Source: Christensenella sp. UBA3770 (GTDB taxonomy: Bacteria; Bacillota; Clostridia; Christensenellales; CAG-1252). Taken from it: DNA of 14,552 nucleotides. The notes below the pieces were generated by a model. That model saw only the letters and a list, made by a program, of their open reading frames with translations, was not told where the DNA came from and searched no databases. The DNA lies in contig DFFS01000003.1 of assembly GCA_002371075.1 (NCBI GenBank), positions 1-14,552 on the forward strand, written 5' to 3'. Position 1 is the first letter of the stretch; every line of letters begins with the position of its first letter. Below, piece after piece: positions 7,161 to 12,645 of the stretch. The position numbers and the translations under genes were made by a program.

Positions 7161-7282
7161 GGCGTCGGATAGCGGCACATATGCTGCGCTAACTACCTCA
7201 TCGTCGGGCATCACGTACACAAAGTACGCTCAACCCCGCCTCTTCGGAGAGCGCTTGCCTCTGTACCACTCGCCGACGCTTC
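7159..7282 (-). repeat. Structured element copy 1 (inverted relative to copy 2)
   Basis: Read on the - strand this 124-nt stretch is collinear with 7416-7536. Shared blocks are GGTACAGA, a CTC...GAG hairpin, GGGG followed by TGAGCGTACT, three variable bases and TGTACGTG, and ATGTGCC near the 3' end. It is closed by GAAGCGTCGG with CCGACGCCTC and, inside that, GTGGTACA with TGTGCCGC (8 pairs including two G-U wobbles that exist only in the - strand sense). The hairpin 7214-7228 (CGTAC/GTACG) is the most conserved part. On the + strand it starts at the MFS stop codon and would be a structured 3' UTR with a cUUCGg loop (7242-7247). It precedes no - strand gene. Confidence 0.65.
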
Positions 7283-7415
7283 AAGGGAAAAGAGGCAAAG
7301 CCTGTTAGGAGGAGAAGGGTGCCGTAATACCGAAGAATGAAAATGCTTGATTAAAAGCACGAAATGTGAGAAACTGAAGTTAGAAAGCAGTTTTTCAAAT
7401 AATACAATTACCAAA
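7283..7415 (+). other. Non-coding spacer with local hairpins between the two elements
   Basis: No credible gene is present. Visible structure: AGGC/GCCT (7293-7296, 7300-7303), TGCTT/AAGCA (7344-7348, 7355-7359), and a 9-bp hairpin GAGAAACTG/CAGTTTTTC (7368-7376, 7388-7396) with an 11-nt loop. A purine stretch AGGAGGAG (about 7307-7314) resembles a ribosome binding site but no reading frame follows. TACAAT (7403-7408) with a weak TTAGAA (7380-7385) 17 nt upstream would start RNA close to 7416, the first base of the second element, but the -35 match is poor. The whole 7283-7536 stretch may be one longer structured RNA. Confidence 0.45.
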
Positions 7416-7536
7416 GAGCTCGCAGAAGGGTTACAGATGCGAGGCTCGAAAAGTCGAGGGGAATGAGCGTACTGCTTGTACGTGGTTCTACCGCGACGCA
7501 GGCAGAAACAAAGCAGATGTGCCCTTATGTGGGCTC
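7416..7536 (+). ncRNA. Structured element copy 2: candidate leader RNA upstream of the amino-acid kinase
   Basis: The 5' arm (7416-7440, GAGCTCGCAGAAGGG then TTACAGATGC) pairs with the 3' arm (7513-7536) over about 20 pairs with one G/A mismatch, a bulged U7432 and a tandem GA/AG mismatch (7436-7437 with 7516-7517). Inside are CTCGA/TCGAG (7445-7449, 7454-7458; loop AAAG) and GCGTAC/GTACGT (7467-7472, 7478-7483). An alternative stem joins GTCG and GGGGAA (7453-7463) to TTCTACC and CGAC (7486-7497), which competes with the first hairpin. A local GCCC/GGGC hairpin (7521-7534) competes with the outer stem. The element ends 14 nt before the kinase ATG. Three G-U pairs favour the + sense. Could be a cis-regulatory leader, a stand-alone RNA or a dispersed repeat. 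Confidence 0.6.
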
Positions 7537-7550
7537 GTAAAGGAGAAAAG

Positions 7551-8375
7551 ATGAAATTCGATTGCGAACTCGTCGGTAAAGTCGGATCAATGGCGTTGAT
7601 CGACAAAAAGCGCAACGCGTTAAGCTACGACACGGTGGCTCGTATTTCCGCGGATCTGCGTCCCGGGGACATTTGGGTCACGTCGGGCGCCGTGGAAGTG
7701 GGCAGGTTGGACTACATCAAACGAAACGGCAAGGAGATCGATGGTGACGACGAAAGCGTCAAAACCGATTACAGCGCGCAGGGGCAAACCGTTTTGATGA
7801 ACACGTATCGCCAGTTTATCGACCCCAAGTTTTCCGTCAGGCAGATCTTGGTGGAGCATCAGCACTTTAACGACCCCGAAAAGCGCGAGCACCTGCACGC
7901 CTTGTTGACCCGCTCGATGGCGCAGGGGGCGATCCCCATCATCAACTACAACGACGCGGTCAGCTGCGAGGAAACGCGCAACCTTGAGATCCGCAACCTC
8001 AAGCTGAAGTCGGCGCACGTGGTGCAATGTGTGGACAACGACGAGACGGCGTCTCAGATCGCCTGTTTGATGAAGGCGGAAACCCTCCTCATTATGACCT
8101 CAACCGAGGGCATTTATTTGGACAGCAAGGATAAGTCCACGCTTGTCCCCGTGATCGGCGGCAAGGACATAGACGAACTGATCAAAAACGTGGAGTATCA
8201 CCAAACTCTTTGCGAGGGGGCGTCGCGTAAGGGCGCAAACGGCGCGTTTGCCAAGCTGGAATATATCAAGGAACCTTTGAGAAACGGCACCACCGTGATC
8301 ATCGGCTCTTCCGCTTATACGATCCCCGAGCTGATGTCCGGCGCCGCGCCGAGGACGATCATCAAAACCTACTGA
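7551..8375 (+). CDS. Amino-acid kinase family protein, glutamate 5-kinase-like
   Basis: A 274-residue cytosolic kinase-fold protein. GKVGSMAL (9-16) resembles the N-terminal nucleotide-binding KVGSS of ProB, and TSGAVEVGRLDY (44-55) resembles its SSGAVAAG. Further on, QGQTVLMNTYRQF, QILVEHQHFND, and GAIPIINYNDAVS match ProB's GQ.LM..Y, Q.LLT..D and PIINENDTV blocks, and LLIMTSTEGIY matches LLILTDVDGLY. If ProB-like, it would phosphorylate glutamate in proline synthesis. However, the FGDND block is replaced by CVDNDETAS, the C-terminal PUA domain is absent and no proA is adjacent, so another acid substrate is possible. ATG 7551 is chosen for AGGAGA (7541-7546) and family alignment. A structured RNA element fills its leader and a terminator follows. 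Confidence 0.7.
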   Translation: MKFDCELVGKVGSMALIDKKRNALSYDTVARISADLRPGDIWVTSGAVEVGRLDYIKRNGKEIDGDDESVKTDYSAQGQTVLMNTYRQFIDPKFSVRQILVEHQHFNDPEKREHLHALLTRSMAQGAIPIINYNDAVSCEETRNLEIRNLKLKSAHVVQCVDNDETASQIACLMKAETLLIMTSTEGIYLDSKDKSTLVPVIGGKDIDELIKNVEYHQTLCEGASRKGANGAFAKLEYIKEPLRNGTTVIIGSSAYTIPELMSGAAPRTIIKTY

Positions 8376-8390
8376 TCCTTTGAAAAACCG

Positions 8391-8416
8391 AGGAGAGGGC
8401 GACCTCTCCTTTTTTT
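8391..8416 (+). terminator. Rho-independent terminator after the kinase gene
   Basis: AGGAGAGG (8391-8398) pairs perfectly with CCTCTCCT (8403-8410) around a GCGA loop, followed by a run of T to 8416. It ends the kinase transcript 16 nt after its stop and separates it from the sporulation unit. Confidence 0.92.
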
Positions 8417-8421
8417 ATGTC

Positions 8422-8450
8422 TGATATTCTTTTCGACTTATGCCATACTA
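8422..8450 (+). promoter_or_regulatory. Candidate sigma-G promoter of spoVT
   Basis: CATACTA (8444-8450) matches the forespore sigma-G -10 consensus cATnnTA exactly. TGATA (8422-8426) fits the -35 gnATR except for its first base, and the spacer is 17 nt. The predicted start lies near 8457, just before the GGAGGA ribosome binding site of spoVT. In Bacillus, spoVT is transcribed by sigma-G, so the site agrees with the gene. The consensus is quoted from Bacillus; sigma-F recognises a related sequence. Confidence 0.65.
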
Positions 8451-8465
8451 CTCGTCGGAGGAAGT

Positions 8466-8984
8466 ATGAAAGCAACGGGAATACTCAGAAGAATTGACGA
8501 ACTCGGTCGTGTGGTGATCCCAAAGGAGATCCGCAAAACGATGAAGATGCGTGAGGGGGAGGAGCTGGAGATCTTTACCACCGAAGAAGAGGTGGTTTTA
8601 AGAAAGTACAGCGAGCTTTCGTCGATGGAAAGCTTGTCGCACGCCCTCGTGACCGCCATTCATAAGGCGTCCGATCGCTCCGTGATGGTGGTGGACGGCG
8701 ACAACGTGATCGCGGCGGCGGGCAAAGGCGTCTTTAAAGAGGGGGACGGCATTACGGAGGAACTTCGCTTGCTGATCTCCTCTCGCAGGAGAGCGGTGCT
8801 CAGCGAGGAAAAATGCCTGCCCATAGGGGAACAAAAGCCGCGCGGCATGGTAGTTCAGCCAATTTTGGCGGCGGGGGACTTGTTTGGCGCGTTGGTGGTG
8901 GTTTCCGCTGAACCTTTGTGCAAGGCGGACGAGCAACTTGCGGCGATGGGAGCCATTCTTTTTGAGCAGCAGATCGACAGATAA
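8466..8984 (+). CDS. spoVT: Stage V sporulation transcription factor SpoVT
   Basis: Forespore DNA-binding regulator that tunes sigma-G genes. The 172-residue product (Bacillus 178) has an N-terminal AbrB-type swapped-hairpin domain, MKATGILRRIDELGRVVIPKEIRK and on to about residue 50, nearly identical in pattern to known SpoVT. A C-terminal GAF-like domain (about 55-172) includes SVMVVDGDNVIAAAGKGVF and GDLFGALVVVSAEPL. The C-terminal domain separates it from plain AbrB (about 95 residues). GGAGGA (8457-8462) is a strong ribosome binding site. The stop TAA (8982-8984) lies inside the next gene, which begins 23 bp earlier. The order spoVT-flippase-mazG is the same as spoVT-yabM-yabN in Bacillus. 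Confidence 0.93.
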   Translation: MKATGILRRIDELGRVVIPKEIRKTMKMREGEELEIFTTEEEVVLRKYSELSSMESLSHALVTAIHKASDRSVMVVDGDNVIAAAGKGVFKEGDGITEELRLLISSRRRAVLSEEKCLPIGEQKPRGMVVQPILAAGDLFGALVVVSAEPLCKADEQLAAMGAILFEQQIDR

Positions 8985-10512
8985 AAAATACGGCAAGCGC
9001 GCCGCCGTTTTGACGGTGGTCAGCTTGGTCGCAAAGGTGCTGGGCGCCTTGTATCGCATTCCGCTCACCAACATCATCGGCGCGGAGGGCGTGGGGCTTT
9101 ATCAACTGATCTTCAGCATCTACGCCTTGTCCCTTGCCTTGACTTCGGCGTTTTCTTCCACGTTGATCTCGCGCAGGGTGTCGGCTTATCTTGCGGTGGG
9201 GGACGCGGAGGGCGCGCGCGGCTACTTTTTCACTGCGGCGGCGGAGAGCGCCGTTTCGGCAACCCTTGTGGGCGCCGTTCTTTTTGTTTTCGGAGGACGC
9301 ATCGCCGCTTTGCAGGGCGCGGCAGGTGGCTCTCTTGGCTACAAGGTCATCGCGCCCGCGGTGCTGCTTGTCGCGTTGCTTTCCGCATTGAAAGGGTGGT
9401 TTAACGGCAATATGGATCTGTTGCCCGGCGCCGTTTCCATCATGATCGAGCAAGCGGTCAAGCTGTCGTTTGGCATCTTGCTTGCCTTTTTGTTTCGTGA
9501 CCGCGGCGCTTCGGCGGCTTGCGCGGCGGCGCTTGGCGGCGTGACTTTTTCGGAATTTGCGGCAACCTCCGCCATCGGTGTCATTTACTATGTAAAAAAC
9601 AAAGGCGGCGCGCGAACGCGCATCTCGTTTCGCCGCGTTTTGAAGGAGGGGATCGCTCTTCGCGTCAACGGATTGATCCTCCCTCTTTCGGTGTTTGTGG
9701 ACGGACTTTTGATCGTGCGGCTTTTGGAACGGTACGGACTGACTCGGACGGAGGGCGTCGCCGCTTACGGCATCTATTCCGGCGCGGTCAATTCGCTCGT
9801 TAACTTTCCCGTCGTGCTCGTTTTGTCCCTTGCGGTCGCGGTGATCCCGTTGATCTCAAGGAGTAAGGCAACGCGGGATATCGACACGATCAAAGGTAAG
9901 GCGGGGCTGACGTTGAAACTGGCGCTTGTGATCTCGCTCCCCTCCTGTTTCGCGCTGCTTTTGCTTGCGCCGAAGATCATCGATCTTTTGTATCCGGTGT
10001 TTTCCGCGGAGCAAAAGGCGGTTGCCGTAAAGCTCCTCATGATCGGGGCGGGGAGCGTGGTGTTCCTTTCGTTGACGCAGATCTATTCCTCTTTGCTGCA
10101 AGCCATTGACAGGGCGGATATCGCCGCCGAAAGTTTGGCGATCGCCATTTTGGTCAGGTTGATCCTGCTTGTCGCGCTCGTTCCCGTGATGGGGATCATC
10201 GGCATCGCCGTCGCAACGCTTCTTTCGTATGCGCTCTCCACCTTGCTGACGCTCCTCAAGTGGTGGCAGTTTACGGGGCGCAGCGAAAACGCGGTCAAAA
10301 CCCTTGCGCTGACCACCCTTGCGGGTGGTATAATGATAGTGGCGATCTTGGCACCCGTGCTGCTTGTCGGAAGCGCTTTTTGGAGCTTGCTTCTTTCGGC
10401 GCTGATCGGCACGGCGGTTTATTTCGTGGCGGTGCTTCGCTTAAAAGTGTTTTCAAAGGTGGAGTTGGAGGCGATGCCGCTTTCTTCCGTTACCACCAAG
10501 ATAGGGAGATAG
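8962..10512 (+). CDS. SpoVB/MurJ-family polysaccharide (lipid II-type) flippase
   Basis: A polytopic membrane protein of 516 residues with about 14 hydrophobic segments, of the MOP superfamily that moves lipid-linked cell-wall precursors outward. The N-terminus AAVLTVVSLVAKVLGALYRIPLTNIIGAEGVGLYQLIFSIYALSL has the family pattern for TM1-TM2. Later landmarks are LVNFPVVLVLSLAVAVIPLISRS and ALKGWFNGNMDLLP. TTG 8962 is preferred: it yields SSRSTDKKYGKRAA directly before TM1 and has GGGAG (8948-8952) 9 nt upstream, overlapping spoVT by 23 bp. ATG 8884 would add 26 residues encoded wholly within spoVT. Position equals Bacillus yabM. SpoVB proper (cortex synthesis) and YabM/MurJ-like roles cannot be told apart from sequence alone. 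Confidence 0.85.
   Translation: MSSRSTDKKYGKRAAVLTVVSLVAKVLGALYRIPLTNIIGAEGVGLYQLIFSIYALSLALTSAFSSTLISRRVSAYLAVGDAEGARGYFFTAAAESAVSATLVGAVLFVFGGRIAALQGAAGGSLGYKVIAPAVLLVALLSALKGWFNGNMDLLPGAVSIMIEQAVKLSFGILLAFLFRDRGASAACAAALGGVTFSEFAATSAIGVIYYVKNKGGARTRISFRRVLKEGIALRVNGLILPLSVFVDGLLIVRLLERYGLTRTEGVAAYGIYSGAVNSLVNFPVVLVLSLAVAVIPLISRSKATRDIDTIKGKAGLTLKLALVISLPSCFALLLLAPKIIDLLYPVFSAEQKAVAVKLLMIGAGSVVFLSLTQIYSSLLQAIDRADIAAESLAIAILVRLILLVALVPVMGIIGIAVATLLSYALSTLLTLLKWWQFTGRSENAVKTLALTTLAGGIMIVAILAPVLLVGSAFWSLLLSALIGTAVYFVAVLRLKVFSKVELEAMPLSSVTTKIGR
10312..10334 (+). promoter_or_regulatory. Possible internal promoter overlapped by a palindrome, within the flippase gene
   Basis: ACCACCC (10312-10318) and GGGTGGT (10323-10329) are perfect inverted arms with a 4-nt loop. 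The right arm runs into TATAAT (10329-10334), which also has an upstream TG (extended -10). A -35 is poor (TTGCGC at 10304-10309, 19-nt spacer). If active it would transcribe mazG and dus separately from spoVT. It lies in coding sequence, so chance is a real alternative. Confidence 0.25.
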
Positions 10513-10513
10513 T

Positions 10514-11524
10514 ATGACGGATCAGTATTCAGTATCGGCAACATCGCTGCTTGACAGCAGGGCGTTTTCCGTGCCGGACGGCGCGGCGCTTGTGGTAAAC
10601 GAGGTCACGGCGGACCATTTCGCCTCGCTCAAAACCAAGCTTTTACATATTTTGGGAGACGCGCGTTGCGTGGCGGACGGGTCGGAGGCTGTTCTTTCCG
10701 AGGCGTCTTGCCCAAAGGACGGCGTTCTTTTCTTTCCCGCGGAAGCATTTTTAAACAAACAGCGCTTTGGCTTTTACGATCTGATCTACATCATTCACCG
10801 CTTGCGCGACAAGGACGGCTGCGAGTGGGACAAGGCGCAAACGCACGAGAGCATTCGCGAAAACGCGGTGGAAGAGGCGTGCGAACTGGTGGAAGCCATC
10901 AACAATCACGACCTTGACAATATGCGTGAAGAAACGGGGGACGTCCTTTTGCAGGGCGCTTTCCACGCCGTCATTGCGGAGGGCGCGGGGGAATACGACG
11001 TTTCCGACGTCATTTCGGAGCTTTGCAAAAAGTTGATCTTCCGTCACCCGCACGTTTTCGGCGCGGTCAAGGCAAACAACGCCGAAGAGGCGCTTGCCGC
11101 TTGGGAAAAGGCAAAGATGGCGGAAAAAAAGCAAAAGAGCGCGTCGGAAAGGATGGCGCACGTCGCCAAGACGTTGCCGCAGACCATGCGCGCCGCCAAA
11201 GTGCAAAAGTATGCCGCGACGGTCGGCTTTGATTTCGCTACGGCGGAAGACAGCGCCGAGAAGGTCACGGAGGAACTGGCGGAGTTTTTGTCTGCGGAGG
11301 ACAAGGACGCCGAGATGGAGGCGGGCGACCTTTTGTTTGCGGCGATCAACACGATCCGCAAGAGAAAGATCGACCCCGAAATGGCTCTGATGCGTTCGGT
11401 GGATAAGTTTATACGACGCTTTACGGCGGTGGAAGGGCGCGTCCGCAACATGGGGCTTGACATCAAAACGGTGGGGCTTGAAAAGCTGGACGAGATCTAT
11501 AACCAAGTGAAAAATGAAGAGTAA
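10514..11524 (+). CDS. mazG: MazG-type nucleoside triphosphate pyrophosphohydrolase with an N-terminal methylase vestige
   Basis: Hydrolyses NTPs to NMP and pyrophosphate, a house-cleaning role. The 336-residue product has two MazG helical domains. The first starts RLRDKDGCEWDKAQTHESIREN (97-118) and carries metal ligands EEACE (120-124) and ExxD (E140, D143). The second has EELAE (253-257) and ExxD (E269, D272) and contains KVQKYAATVGFDF. Residues 1-85 are not MazG. They resemble the last part of the tetrapyrrole-methylase domain of YabN-type fusions (VVNEVTADHFASLKTKLLHILGDARCV, then FFPAEAF), but the SAM-binding and catalytic part is gone. The gene follows the flippase by 1 nt with GGGAG at 10504-10508, exactly where yabN sits in Bacillus. 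Dus overlaps its end by 11 bp. Confidence 0.88.
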   Translation: MTDQYSVSATSLLDSRAFSVPDGAALVVNEVTADHFASLKTKLLHILGDARCVADGSEAVLSEASCPKDGVLFFPAEAFLNKQRFGFYDLIYIIHRLRDKDGCEWDKAQTHESIRENAVEEACELVEAINNHDLDNMREETGDVLLQGAFHAVIAEGAGEYDVSDVISELCKKLIFRHPHVFGAVKANNAEEALAAWEKAKMAEKKQKSASERMAHVAKTLPQTMRAAKVQKYAATVGFDFATAEDSAEKVTEELAEFLSAEDKDAEMEAGDLLFAAINTIRKRKIDPEMALMRSVDKFIRRFTAVEGRVRNMGLDIKTVGLEKLDEIYNQVKNEE

Positions 11525-12461
11525 ACCCTTAAAGATCGGCAATATCGAGCTTTGCTCGCCTGCGCTTTTTGCGCCGATGGCGGGGTATTCCGACCTGGGT
11601 GCCCGTTATCTTGCCCGTCTGTACGGCGCGGGACTTACGACGTCGGAGATGGTCAGCGCGAAAGGTTTGATCTTTGAGAACAAGGAAACGAAAAAACTCT
11701 TGGAAAAGGCGGAGAATGAAACGCCCTTTGCGGCGCAGCTGTTTGCTTCCGATCCCGAAGTTTTGTTTAAAGCGGTAAAACTGCTTCCCGACGGGATCGA
11801 TATAGTGGATATCAACATGGGTTGCCCCGCGCCCAAGATCGTCAAAAACGGCGAGGGCAGCGCGCTTTTGAAGGACCCCGTATTGGCGGGGGAACTTGTC
11901 GCGGCGGCAGTCGCGGCGTCTTCAAGACCCGTTACGGTCAAAATGCGCCTTGGCTTTGAGATGGGGGACTTCGCGGCGGATAAGGTCGCGCGCGCCGTAG
12001 AGGCGGCGGGAGCCTCGGCAGTGACCGTGCACGGCAGATATCGCGATCAGATGTATGCGGGCTCGGTGGATAAAAAGGGCATTCGCCTTGTCAGGGACGC
12101 CGTCAACGTGCCCCTGATCGCAAACGGTGACGTGCGCTCCGTTAAGGACTATGAAAAGATGATGGAAGAAACCGCCGCGGACGGCGTGATGATCGGGCGT
12201 GGCGCGCTTGGGAATTATCGCATTTTTGCGGAGATTTCGGGGAAAAAGATCGACAGAACGGAGAGGGAAGACATCTTGTTGCAGGTGGAGTACCTTCAGC
12301 GTGAGTATCCCGAGCGCATCGTCGTCAATTTGATGAAGCACCACGTAACGGCGTACGCCTCGGGCAAGGCGGGCGTTGCCAAGGAGATCCGCGACCGCGT
12401 TCATCACGCAACAAACTACGTTGAGCTGTTTGCCGTGATCGACGAATATTTCAAATCCTAA
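11514..12461 (+). CDS. dus: tRNA-dihydrouridine synthase, DusB-like
   Basis: FMN-dependent enzyme reducing specific uridines in tRNA to dihydrouridine. The 315-residue product is full length: an N-terminal TIM barrel with APMAGYSDLGARYLARLYGAGLTTSEMVSAKGL (20-52), the catalytic-cysteine motif NMGCPAPKIVKNGEGSALLKDP with C104, VKMRLGF (K143), VTVHGRYRDQMYAG (H173), NGDV (204-207), and the FMN phosphate loop IGRGALGN (227-234). A C-terminal helical tRNA-binding domain follows (about 245-315). Best fit is the DusB/Dus1-type bacterial group. ATG 11514 overlaps the mazG stop by 11 bp; the ribosome binding site is weak (AAGTGA), so coupled translation is likely. A terminator follows at 12492-12529. 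Confidence 0.92.
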   Translation: MKSKPLKIGNIELCSPALFAPMAGYSDLGARYLARLYGAGLTTSEMVSAKGLIFENKETKKLLEKAENETPFAAQLFASDPEVLFKAVKLLPDGIDIVDINMGCPAPKIVKNGEGSALLKDPVLAGELVAAAVAASSRPVTVKMRLGFEMGDFAADKVARAVEAAGASAVTVHGRYRDQMYAGSVDKKGIRLVRDAVNVPLIANGDVRSVKDYEKMMEETAADGVMIGRGALGNYRIFAEISGKKIDRTEREDILLQVEYLQREYPERIVVNLMKHHVTAYASGKAGVAKEIRDRVHHATNYVELFAVIDEYFKS

Positions 12462-12491
12462 ATTCGGCATTTTTTCAAAAATCGATCCCTT

Positions 12492-12529
12492 AAAACGCTG
12501 CGCTGCGTAAGCCGGCGTTTGTTTTTTTT
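12492..12529 (+). terminator. Rho-independent terminator after dus
   Basis: AAACGC (12493-12498) pairs with GCGTTT (12515-12520), extended by T-G and G-C pairs at 12499-12500 with 12513-12514. One base later a run of eight T follows (12522-12529). This closes the spoVT-flippase-mazG-dus unit before the pgk promoter. Confidence 0.8.
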
Positions 12530-12584
12530 GTTGTCACTTGGATTTTTGAGAGTTTTTTTGGCGGGACAAAGTGGGTGATTTTAT

Positions 12585-12614
12585 TTTACAAGCGCGCGCG
12601 CGGCGGCGTATAAT
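12585..12614 (+). promoter_or_regulatory. Strong promoter of pgk-tpiA with a CG-repeat spacer
   Basis: TTTACA (12585-12590; 5 of 6 to TTGACA), an 18-nt spacer and perfect TATAAT (12609-12614), with transcription expected from about 12621. The spacer is made almost only of G and C, including the alternating run GCGCGCGCGCG (12592-12602), while both flanks are AT-rich. TGAGGTG (12634-12640) is the ribosome binding site. Confidence 0.85.
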
Positions 12615-12645
12615 AAAGGAAAATAAAACTCTATGAGGTGTTTGT

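Noticed and set aside
7307..7340. Resemblance to a T-box (AGGGTGnnACCG) or to a lysine riboswitch core (GCCGAAG)
   Set aside because: Only short strings agree; the T-box would have to lie just before a terminator at the 3' end, and the closing stems of the lysine riboswitch are not found. A covariance search would settle it.
7337..7354. Mini reading frame MKMLD as a leader peptide
   Set aside because: Only five codons, the nearest ribosome-binding-like purine run is over 20 nt upstream, and the stretch is better explained by the hairpin at 7344-7359.
7214..7483. Repeated CGTAC/GTACG hairpins as a CRISPR array
   Set aside because: Only two copies, in opposite orientation and about 250 nt apart, with no regular spacers and no cas genes.
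7476..7550. Upstream in-frame extension of the kinase from TTG 7476
   Set aside because: It would translate the structured leader into an Arg/Gln-rich tail unlike the family, without a ribosome binding site; ATG 7551 has both a good site and the right N-terminus.
8884..8961. ATG 8884 as start of the flippase
   Set aside because: It adds 26 residues coded entirely within spoVT and unlike the family N-terminus; TTG 8962 has a suitable ribosome binding site.
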